From positions 1 through 42,661 of the forward strand of contig JAUNBL010000013.1 in assembly GCA_030527235.1 (NCBI GenBank): a DNA stretch of 42,661 bases, given 5' to 3'. Position numbers and translations under genes: made by a program. The stretch is from Clostridia bacterium. GTDB lineage: Bacteria > Bacillota > Clostridia > UMGS1883. The notes beneath the pieces are model-generated. The model was given only the letters and a program-made list of their open reading frames with translations, ran no database searches and had not been told where the DNA came from. Below, piece after piece: positions 8,806 through 15,757 of the stretch (positions are counted from its first letter, which is position 1; the number at the start of each line of letters is the position of its first letter).

Positions 8806-10538
8806 AAATGAAAGTATCAGACTATGTAGCGGAATTTTTATACAGCCGCGGCATAACGGAGGTGTTCTCCGTTACAGGCGGCGGTGCAATGCACCTGAAT
8901 AATTCCCTTGGCGCTCATAAAGGACTTCGCTGTATCTACAACCACCATGAGCAGGCGTGCGCCATGGCGGCGGAATCTTACGCGCGTATTGAAAATAAAA
9001 TGGCAGCAGTCTGCGTTACCACGGGTCCGGGAGGGACAAACGCGCTGACAGGGGTTCTCGGAGCGTACCTTGATTCGATTCCGATGATAATTATTTCCGG
9101 ACAGGTCCGCCGTGATACCACTGTACGCAGCGCCAAGCTTCCGCTCCGTGCGTTGGGCGACCAAGAGTTTGATATATGCAAGGCGGCGGCAAGCATGACC
9201 AAATATTGTGAGATGGTTACAGAGCCGCAGGATATACGGTTTTGTCTTGAAAGAGCATTTGCCGCAGCGCTCGGAGGCCGGCGGGGTCCTGTGTGGATAG
9301 ACATTCCGCTTGACGTGCAGGGTGCAGCGGTGGAAACGTGCAGCTTGCGCGCATATGACCAACAATATCTGAATCCTTCGCTTGTGGAAAATATTGCCCG
9401 GGAAATTGTGCAAAAAATACGGAAAGCAGCTCGTCCCGTACTGTATGCCGGCAGCGCGATTCGCTATTCGGGCGCGCATGAGGTGTTTATGCGTGTGGCG
9501 GATAAGCTGAACATCCCCGTTGTGACGTGCTGGAACAGCATAGATGTTATTCCGACAGACCATGCGCTGTACGCAGGGCGCGGCGGAGGCATGGGCGATT
9601 ATGCCGGAAATTACGCTGTGCAGAACAGCGATCTCGTATTCGCAGTTGGGACAAGGCTCTCTATACGCCAGGTCGGTTTCAATTTCGCGGCGTGGGCGAA
9701 GGATGCATATGTTATTATGGCGGACATTGACGAAAACGAACTAAAAAAACCCACACTACATGTGGATATGCCGGTTTGGGCGGATACGTGCGACCTGCTT
9801 TCCGCCATTGACGCGTATCTTGAGAAACCGCTTGAAGACAAAGGTGAGTGGAAGCAAAGATGTGCAAGGTGGAAAAGAGAAAACAAGGTGGTGCGCAGTG
9901 AACATTATGCGGAGCAAAGCGCCGCCAATGTCTACGCTTTTATACGGGAGCTTTCAAACCGCGCGCCGGAAGACGCGATTACGGTGGTGGGCAACGGCAG
10001 CGCATGTGTAGTGGGAAGTCAGTCGTATATAATCAAAGACAAAACACGCTTTATAATAAATTCCGCCGTTGCCGCGATGGGTTATGATTTACCTGCGGCA
10101 ATAGGCGCAGCGGCGGCTTCGGGAAGGGAGATAATCTGTATAAGCGGAGACGGAAGTATTCAGATGAATCTCCAGGAACTGCAGACTATTATTCACCATT
10201 CTTTTCCTATTCGCATATTTGTTATAAATAACGGCGGCTACCACTCAATAAGACAAACCCAGCAGAGCTTCTTCGGCGAGCCTTTGGTAGGAGTAGGGGA
10301 GGACAGCGGCGATTTGAGCTTTCCTTCAATGGAAAAACTTGCTGCGGCTTATGGATATGACTATTATTCCATACGCAATAATAACGACTTTGGCGTTATC
10401 GATACGGTATTGTCTGCTCCTGCTCCGCTGATATGTGAAGTGTTTGTGACAAGAGAGCAGAAGTTTTCCCCCAAAGCGACAACAAAAAAGCTTCCTGACG
10501 GAAGCTTAATAAGCGCGCCGCTGGACGAGCTTGTTTAA
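8802..10538 (+). CDS. Thiamine-diphosphate-dependent acetolactate-synthase-like enzyme, YerE-like
   Basis: A 578-residue ThDP enzyme with the three domains of the acetohydroxyacid synthase family. The activating glutamate is in NHHEQACAMAAES, the central domain is about 190-330, and the ThDP/Mg motif runs from GDGSIQMN to VINN. GPGGTN and SGQVRRD are typical of the family. Its start overlaps the rfbH stop. In the CDP-yersiniose pathway, YerE acts right after RfbFGH, adding a two-carbon unit from pyruvate to C4 of CDP-3,6-dideoxy-4-keto-glucose. Operon position therefore argues for a branched-sugar enzyme over amino-acid synthesis, although no YerF-like reductase follows. The last codons contain the terminator of the convergent LUD gene. 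Confidence 0.8.
   Translation: MKMKVSDYVAEFLYSRGITEVFSVTGGGAMHLNNSLGAHKGLRCIYNHHEQACAMAAESYARIENKMAAVCVTTGPGGTNALTGVLGAYLDSIPMIIISGQVRRDTTVRSAKLPLRALGDQEFDICKAAASMTKYCEMVTEPQDIRFCLERAFAAALGGRRGPVWIDIPLDVQGAAVETCSLRAYDQQYLNPSLVENIAREIVQKIRKAARPVLYAGSAIRYSGAHEVFMRVADKLNIPVVTCWNSIDVIPTDHALYAGRGGGMGDYAGNYAVQNSDLVFAVGTRLSIRQVGFNFAAWAKDAYVIMADIDENELKKPTLHVDMPVWADTCDLLSAIDAYLEKPLEDKGEWKQRCARWKRENKVVRSEHYAEQSAANVYAFIRELSNRAPEDAITVVGNGSACVVGSQSYIIKDKTRFIINSAVAAMGYDLPAAIGAAAASGREIICISGDGSIQMNLQELQTIIHHSFPIRIFVINNGGYHSIRQTQQSFFGEPLVGVGEDSGDLSFPSMEKLAAAYGYDYYSIRNNNDFGVIDTVLSAPAPLICEVFVTREQKFSPKATTKKLPDGSLISAPLDELV
10484..10507 (-). terminator. Rho-independent terminator of the LUD gene, inside the convergent CDS
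   Basis: AAGCTTCC (10488-10495), loop TGAC, GGAAGCTT (10500-10507): a perfect 8-bp stem. Read on the minus strand it is followed by a run of six U residues (10489-10484, partly shared with the stem base). It lies within the last 18 codons of the ThDP-enzyme gene on the other strand. Confidence 0.75.
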
Positions 10539-11158
10539 TAGCCAAGAACCTCGTCAACAATAATAACGTGGATTCGGTCTTTTTGTCTTTGCTGTGCGGA
10601 CACAAGATACTGACAGCAAATGCGTCCGCCGCCTTTGCAGCCTTGGGTCATACAGTCCGAGACACATTTACCGCTTTTGCTGCAAGGAGTATCAAGACCG
10701 AGGCGTACGGTGTTTTTCGGAGCGGCGGTTGTCTTAACGCGGTTTACGGCGGCGTCAAGGTCAGGAACGATTTTGTTTTTGCCGACAATCATTACCACCT
10801 TGCGCGGGCCGAACGCTATTGCGGCAACACGGTTCGCATTGCCATCCACGTTATAGAGTACGCCGTCTTCGGTAACGGCATTTGAACTGCAAAAATATGC
10901 GTCAGCATTAAAACTCTGAAGATATACCTCGCGGGCATCGCGTGCCTGCGCCCTGTCGAGCGCCCTGTACGCGCCGCTTTTCAGAAAGTCTGTTACGCCG
11001 CATTCGGAAAGTGTGACAGAGCCGCCCCATGTGACGGTATCTCCGGCGTTTATGATGGCGCTCACAATATCGCACACGTCTTTCTTAGAAGGCGCAAAGT
11101 AGGCGCGGATATTGTTGCTTTCGAGGTTTTGCATGGTTTTTTGTATGATGTTGTCCAT
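10535..11158 (-). CDS. LUD-domain (lactate-utilisation-type, former DUF162) protein
   Basis: A 207-residue LUD-family protein (LutC/LutB N-terminal fold). Visible family signs are VTWGGSVTLSECG, the central SSNAVTEDGVLYNVDG and GPRKVVMIVGKNKI, and a cysteine-rich C-terminus with about seven cysteines (PCSKSGKC, CMTQGC, ICC). Members are linked to lactate or related acid oxidation, but stand-alone short forms like this one have no settled role. The start is ATG at 11158 with AAAGGAG at 11176-11170; an upstream in-frame start lacks this. Its stop overlaps the convergent ThDP-enzyme stop by four bases. It is divergent from the ROK kinase. Confidence 0.82.
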   Translation of the reverse strand: MDNIIQKTMQNLESNNIRAYFAPSKKDVCDIVSAIINAGDTVTWGGSVTLSECGVTDFLKSGAYRALDRAQARDAREVYLQSFNADAYFCSSNAVTEDGVLYNVDGNANRVAAIAFGPRKVVMIVGKNKIVPDLDAAVNRVKTTAAPKNTVRLGLDTPCSKSGKCVSDCMTQGCKGGGRICCQYLVSAQQRQKDRIHVIIVDEVLGY

Positions 11159-11182
11159 GAAAATATCAACTCCTTTAGTCCA

Positions 11183-11211
11183 ATTATATACCGGAATAAC
11201 AGAAAAATCAA
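11183..11211 (-). promoter_or_regulatory. Promoter of the LUD gene
   Basis: On the minus strand TTGATT (11211-11206), 17 bases, TATAAT (11188-11183). The predicted start falls close to the ribosome binding site, giving a very short leader. The 75-base gap is shared with the divergent kinase gene, for which no clear promoter was seen. Confidence 0.6.
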
Positions 11212-11233
11212 CAGGGAAAGGGCGTATGGAAAA

Positions 11234-12160
11234 GTGCGGGTAGGAATAGATTTTGGCGGGACAAGTATAAAAATAGGTTTGGTGGAAGACGATTTCAATA
11301 TTGCGGCGCGCTTCAAAGTGCCGACGCTGACAGAACGCGGTGTGCATGGCATGATGGAGGACACTGCGCGCGGCGTACTGGATATGCTCAGAGGCGCGCA
11401 TGTCTCAATGGAAGATATTGATAGCATAGGGATGGGAATTCCGGGAGGAGTAGATAACGTTACGGGCGTTGTTTACATGGCAGCAAACCTCGGTTTGAAA
11501 AACGCGCCTGTGCGCGAGATACTCTCAAAAATCCTCGGCAGGAGCGTTTTTGTCGCAAACGATGCCGACAGTGCGGTGTACGGCGAGCTTATTGCGGGAG
11601 CCGCAAAGGGCAGCACATCGGCAGTGCTTGTAACGCTCGGCACCGGTGTTGGCAGCGGAATCATAATCAATTCCGAAATCTATAACGGCGCATACCATTG
11701 CGGCGCTGAAATAGGACACATGGTAATAGAGCGCGCAGGCCGTCCGTGTACGTGCGGCCGTCGGGGCTGCTTCGAGGCCTATTGCTCCGCAAGCGGTATT
11801 ATAAATATGACTCGCGACGCAGCCCTTGCCGATTCGGGCAGTCTACTCAACTCGTATGGCGAGATTACTGGTGCGACAGCTTTTGATGCGGCTAAAAAGG
11901 GGGATACTGCGGCAAAGCGAGTGGTGGAAGAATTTATAGACTGCCTTGGCACAGGACTCATAAATATTGCCAACATATTTCAGCCCGAAGTGCTTATGGT
12001 CGGCGGCGGCGTTTCACATGAAGGCGAATATATACTGGAACCTATACGCAAAAGCATGACTGAGCTGGTTCACTCGCGGTTTTCGGACAGGCAGACAAAA
12101 CTGTGCATGGCGGCTCTTGGCAATGATGCGGGCATAATCGGCGCGGCGTTTCTCAAGTAA
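11234..12160 (+). CDS. ROK-family sugar kinase, glucokinase-like
   Basis: A cytoplasmic ATP-dependent hexokinase of the ROK family, 308 residues from the chosen start. The phosphate-binding DFGGTSIKIG is near the N-terminus, the catalytic Asp is in ANDADSAVYGE, and the zinc-binding motif HCGAEIGHM...CTCGRRGCFEAYC is complete. A second phosphate loop region is VGGGVSHEGEY. There is no helix-turn-helix, so it is a kinase and not a NagC-type repressor. GTG 11234 is preferred: it gives the family N-terminus (VRVGIDFGG) with GGGAAAGGG upstream. The first in-frame ATG (11129) would start inside the divergent LUD gene. It presumably phosphorylates glucose or a similar hexose imported by the systems downstream. 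Confidence 0.87.
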   Translation: MRVGIDFGGTSIKIGLVEDDFNIAARFKVPTLTERGVHGMMEDTARGVLDMLRGAHVSMEDIDSIGMGIPGGVDNVTGVVYMAANLGLKNAPVREILSKILGRSVFVANDADSAVYGELIAGAAKGSTSAVLVTLGTGVGSGIIINSEIYNGAYHCGAEIGHMVIERAGRPCTCGRRGCFEAYCSASGIINMTRDAALADSGSLLNSYGEITGATAFDAAKKGDTAAKRVVEEFIDCLGTGLINIANIFQPEVLMVGGGVSHEGEYILEPIRKSMTELVHSRFSDRQTKLCMAALGNDAGIIGAAFLK

Positions 12161-12202
12161 ACAAGGCAGTTCAAAAAAAATTCTAAACTTTTTCAAAAAC
12201 TA

Positions 12203-12231
12203 TTTACTTTTTGTGACCAATACGGTATAAT
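12203..12231 (+). promoter_or_regulatory. Promoter of the tandem solute-binding-protein genes
   Basis: TTTACT (12203-12208), 17-base spacer, perfect TATAAT (12226-12231). The start site should be near 12238, leaving a leader of about 118 bases before the ATG at 12357, unusually long for this window. Confidence 0.65.
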
Positions 12232-12237
12232 GCATGG

Positions 12238-12356
12238 AGTGAGGTTGCGCGGCGGCGTGCTGTAGGCGCAGCGCATGTATTTTGTAATAGCTTGGTGAAC
12301 CCACTGTTAAACGTGGTAGGTTTTTTATATCCAATTATGTTGAAGGAGGAAGGAAC
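12238..12356 (+). promoter_or_regulatory. Structured 5' leader with attenuator-like hairpin
   Basis: The leader holds a GC-rich stretch with repeated GCGCA that can pair with TGCGC, then AACCCAC-loop-GTG(gta)GGTT (about 12298-12324) followed directly by TTTTT. That is a bulged hairpin plus U-run, like an attenuator. A strong ribosome site (GAAGGAGGAAGG) follows before the ATG. It matches no riboswitch class I can recall. The stem is modest, so a regulatory role is uncertain. Confidence 0.4.
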
Positions 12357-13976
12357 ATGAAGTTCAAAAAGGCACTTGCGCTTGGCATTTCGGCGGCTCT
12401 TATCGTAACCGCGTTTGCCGCGTGCGGAACACAGGAGGCGGTAATTGACTGGGAAAGCGTTAAAATTGTGGAGGAGCCGGTAACGCTTACATACTGGGTC
12501 AGAAACGATATGTCCGCTTCAGTCTCAAACTACGCTGAAAATGCGGCGTATAAGGAACTTGCGCGCAGAACTAACGTAAACATTGAGTTTTTGCATCCCT
12601 CTGGCGACCAGAATCAGCTTGAAATGCTGATTGCGGCGGATTCGCTTCCCGATATTGTGGAAACTGTGGGGGTTAATGGTCTTCCTGACGGCGGCGACGA
12701 ATGCATAGAAACCAACGTTATAATTCGTCTTAACGAGCTTATAGATGAGTACGCGCCTAACTTCAAAGCGGCGCGTGAGGCGGATGATGAATCGCGCCAG
12801 CTGACTATTACGGACAAGGGCAATATTTACGCGTTCCCCAAACTGCTTGACGGAGAGGAGCTTGCGTGGTCAGGGCCGTCCGTTCGCGAAGATTTGCTTG
12901 AGAAGCTTAACCTTGACGTTCCCGAAACGATTGATGACTGGTATGAAATGCTGACAGCGTTCAAGCAGGACGGTGTGCCGATTCCTCTTACCATTGGCCA
13001 TAACGGTTGGGATACAACGAGTGAGTTCGGCGTATTTATGGGTTCGTTCGGTGTTAACCGCAAGTTTATTTTGGACGAAGAGGGCAATGTCGCATACGGT
13101 CCCATTATGGACGGTTACCGTGAATTCTTGCAGACATTCCATAAATGGTACGAGGAGGGTCTGCTCGATCCTGAATTTAACAGCCGAGAGGACAAGGGCG
13201 ACCAAGCCGCGGCAGGTAATGTGGGCGCAGCGGTGCAGACATCCTTTGGAGAATACGTGACGGTGGCGGCGCCTTATCCGAAGCGCAGCGAAGATTCGGA
13301 TGTCCCCAATTTCAGACAGAAGAACTGGAGAAATCGCGGGTATGAGGCTTCCATAACAACAAAGTGTTCGCCTGAAAACCAGATAATAGCGGTTAAATGG
13401 TTTGATTATCACTACGACCAATCTCTCAAGGGCGGTGCGAGGCTGTTTGACTGGGGTATTGAATCGGTTGACGGTTCTGAAGGCTCCTACACAATGCAAA
13501 AGAGCTCTCTTATAGACGAGGCGTGCCGGACTCTTTCCGCATTCTACGGAAAAATGCCCGATAAGTATGACGAAGAGGGTTACCCGGTTGCGACTCAGAT
13601 AATCCTTGACGACCCGCTCGGATACTGGGGCGGTCTTAACAAGTACAAGGTTGACAATGCGCCCTACTACAAGGATGTTGACAGAGTTCTTGCAAGGTCC
13701 GAAGACGAGGTTGTAAATGAGAAGTATATGGTCTGGTCACAGGCAAATGCTACACAGATGCTCCCCAACTACACTATGACCGATGAAGAAAAAGTGGAGA
13801 ACAAGGAGATAATGGACGCTGTGTCAAGCTATGTAAGCAGCATGTATGTCAGCTTCATTAAGGGCGAAGAAAGCCTTGACAAATGGGATGAATACGTGGC
13901 CACAGTTAAGCAGATGGGCATTGACAGAGCCACGCAGATTAACCAGGACGCTTACAGTCGCTTGAAAGCAAGATAA
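12357..13976 (+). CDS. Extracellular carbohydrate solute-binding lipoprotein (paralogue A)
   Basis: A 539-residue ABC-transporter binding protein. The signal peptide ends in lipobox TAFAAC, so it is expected to be diacylglyceryl-anchored at the outer membrane face. The mature part has family 1 solute-binding features: VTLTYWVRND, SLPDIVE, GNIYAFPKL, VREDLLEKLNL and QKNWRNRGYEAS. It looks like the larger LplA/LipO-type binding proteins of Bacillota that take oligosaccharides. GAAGGAGGAAGG precedes ATG 12357. It is followed by a close paralogue 71 bases on, and no permease lies directly next to it. The nearest are in the cassette starting at 15758, which has its own binding protein. Confidence 0.88.
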   Translation: MKFKKALALGISAALIVTAFAACGTQEAVIDWESVKIVEEPVTLTYWVRNDMSASVSNYAENAAYKELARRTNVNIEFLHPSGDQNQLEMLIAADSLPDIVETVGVNGLPDGGDECIETNVIIRLNELIDEYAPNFKAAREADDESRQLTITDKGNIYAFPKLLDGEELAWSGPSVREDLLEKLNLDVPETIDDWYEMLTAFKQDGVPIPLTIGHNGWDTTSEFGVFMGSFGVNRKFILDEEGNVAYGPIMDGYREFLQTFHKWYEEGLLDPEFNSREDKGDQAAAGNVGAAVQTSFGEYVTVAAPYPKRSEDSDVPNFRQKNWRNRGYEASITTKCSPENQIIAVKWFDYHYDQSLKGGARLFDWGIESVDGSEGSYTMQKSSLIDEACRTLSAFYGKMPDKYDEEGYPVATQIILDDPLGYWGGLNKYKVDNAPYYKDVDRVLARSEDEVVNEKYMVWSQANATQMLPNYTMTDEEKVENKEIMDAVSSYVSSMYVSFIKGEESLDKWDEYVATVKQMGIDRATQINQDAYSRLKAR

Positions 13977-13991
13977 GAGTAAAAGAACTGT

Positions 13992-14022
13992 GTTTGCGGG
14001 AAGCCTTTGGCTTCCCGCAAAC
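13992..14022 (+). other. 14-bp intercistronic hairpin between the tandem binding-protein genes
   Basis: GTTTGCGGGAAGCC, loop TTT, GGCTTCCCGCAAAC: a perfect 14-bp stem. No U-run follows, so it is more like an mRNA 3'-end stabiliser or processing site than a full terminator. Such elements often raise the amount of an upstream binding-protein message relative to the downstream one. Confidence 0.7.
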
Positions 14023-14047
14023 TTGAAAAACAAGAGGAGGAAAAACA

Positions 14048-15619
14048 ATGAAAAAAAGGGTTATTCTTTTCGCGCTTACGGTTGTTCTCGCAATTACGGC
14101 AATCGGCTGCGGCGGCGAACAGAGCACTACGGGTACTGCGGACGGCGCAAACACGCCTGAGCTTCTGGGGATTTTTACCGACTGGATAGAACAGACAGAG
14201 GCAAAGCTTACCGATGAGCCCGTTACCTTTACATACTGGGTGAGAAATGACAACGCGGGTGTCGTATCGAACTATGCCGAGCATAGCGTTTACAAAACGC
14301 TTCAGGAACGCACCGGAGTTACAATTGAGTTTTTGCATCCTACGGGTGACCAAAATCAGCTGGATATGCTTATTGCAGCTGGAGCAACGCCCGATTTTAT
14401 AGAAACGGTCAATATGAACAGCATTCCCGAGGGGGCTGATAAAGCGATTGCGAATGGCGTTATCATTCGCCTTAATGAGCTTGTGGAGCAGTACGCGCCT
14501 AATTTCATGCGTGGGCGCAGCCTGTCGGATGAGTCTCGTCGCCTTACATCCACGGACATGGGCAACATATACGGATTCCCAAAACTCCTCGGCGGCTATG
14601 AGGGTTCATGGGGCGGTCCGAGCATCAGGGAGGACTTGCTTGAGAAGCTTAATCTGGACCCGCCCGAAACATTTGACGAATGGTACGAAGTGCTGACCGC
14701 GTTTAAGAATGATGGAATTGAAATTCCGCTTTCTCTGCCGCATGCCGGATGGGACACAGTTAACGAGTTCGGTGTTTTCATCGGCGGATTTGACGTTGCG
14801 AAAGGGTTTTTTGTCAAACAGGACGGCACCGTTGCATACGGTCCGATTGAGGATGGATACAAAAGATTCCTTCAAACTTTCCATAAGTGGTATGAGGAAG
14901 GTCTTATCTACGCAGATTTTGACTCCATAGGCAGAAATGAGAAGAGCACACTTGCCGCAGAAGGCAAAATAGGCGCTGCTGTTGACATCGGGTTCGGTGA
15001 CTATACTACTGTAGCTGTGCCGTATCCTGTTGAAGAAAAGGGTACAGAGGCGCGCTTCAGACAGAAAAATTGGAGAAACCGCGGCTATGAGGCGACAATT
15101 TCTACGAATTGTGCCGACCCCGTACTGGCTGTAAAATGGTTTGATTACCACTATTCTCCCGCGGGCAGCCGTCTTTTCAGCATGGGTGTAGAAGGGGATT
15201 CGTACGTGATTGTGGACAACGAATATGTCTACACTCCCACCATTTATAACAGCGCCGATGGTATAGGAAGGGCGATGCAGAGCCGCCGGCTTGTTAACGC
15301 ACCCTATCTGACGAATCCGGAAGCTACTCCGCTTCAGCTGCCCAAGGAGCTGCGTGAGGAGACGAGCAGTATCAGAATTTGGGAAGGTCCGACAGACGGT
15401 ATGCTTCCGAGGCTTACAATGACGGACGAGGAGCGCGAAGAGTATAATGAAATAATGGATGCAGTGTCCAGCTTTGTAAGTCCTAAGTATGTGTCGTTTA
15501 TAAAGGGAACAGACAGTCTCGACCAGTGGGATGAGTATGTTCGTACGATAAAGAATATGAACATTGACCGCGCGATTGAGATTACACAGACGGCATACAA
15601 CCGCCTGATGGCAAGATAA
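14048..15619 (+). CDS. Extracellular carbohydrate solute-binding lipoprotein (paralogue B)
   Basis: A 523-residue lipoprotein with lipobox ITAIGC. By eye more than half of the residues match paralogue A over long stretches, with shared FTYWVRND, GDQNQL, RLNELVEQYAPNF, IREDLLEKLNL, FLQTFHKWYEEG and RQKNWRNRGYEA. It differs in an extra linker after the lipid cysteine and in the C-terminal third. This looks like tandem duplication followed by divergence in ligand preference. GAGGAGG lies just upstream of ATG 14048. A strong terminator follows, so the two genes form a bicistronic unit without permeases. Confidence 0.88.
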   Translation: MKKRVILFALTVVLAITAIGCGGEQSTTGTADGANTPELLGIFTDWIEQTEAKLTDEPVTFTYWVRNDNAGVVSNYAEHSVYKTLQERTGVTIEFLHPTGDQNQLDMLIAAGATPDFIETVNMNSIPEGADKAIANGVIIRLNELVEQYAPNFMRGRSLSDESRRLTSTDMGNIYGFPKLLGGYEGSWGGPSIREDLLEKLNLDPPETFDEWYEVLTAFKNDGIEIPLSLPHAGWDTVNEFGVFIGGFDVAKGFFVKQDGTVAYGPIEDGYKRFLQTFHKWYEEGLIYADFDSIGRNEKSTLAAEGKIGAAVDIGFGDYTTVAVPYPVEEKGTEARFRQKNWRNRGYEATISTNCADPVLAVKWFDYHYSPAGSRLFSMGVEGDSYVIVDNEYVYTPTIYNSADGIGRAMQSRRLVNAPYLTNPEATPLQLPKELREETSSIRIWEGPTDGMLPRLTMTDEEREEYNEIMDAVSSFVSPKYVSFIKGTDSLDQWDEYVRTIKNMNIDRAIEITQTAYNRLMAR

Positions 15620-15625
15620 AAAATT

Positions 15626-15663
15626 AAACACAACCGCGACAGGCGCTGCCGCGGTTGTGTTTT
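15626..15663 (+). terminator. Rho-independent terminator after the tandem binding proteins
   Basis: AAACACAACCGCG (15626-15638), ten-base loop, CGCGGTTGTGTTT (15650-15662): a perfect 13-bp stem ending in TTTT. It separates the tandem binding-protein unit from the cassette that starts at 15758. Confidence 0.85.
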
Positions 15664-15757
15664 GCGCATACAGGGACAAACAAAAAAATTGCAAAAAATA
15701 CAAAAAATAATTTTACTTTTGGAATATATTCGCATCAGAAAGGGGAAAGGCAAAAAA

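Noticed and set aside
12238-12356. Known riboswitch or T-box in the leader
   Set aside because: No conserved T-box AGGGTGGNACCGCG element and no match to riboswitch cores I could recall (c-di-GMP, SAM, fluoride, preQ1); left as an unclassified leader.
14606-15703. Minus-strand open frame of 365 codons opposite the second solute-binding gene
   Set aside because: It lies wholly within a well-supported plus-strand gene and its terminator, has no recognisable motifs and an unnatural Cys/His/Arg-rich composition; a shadow of codon bias.
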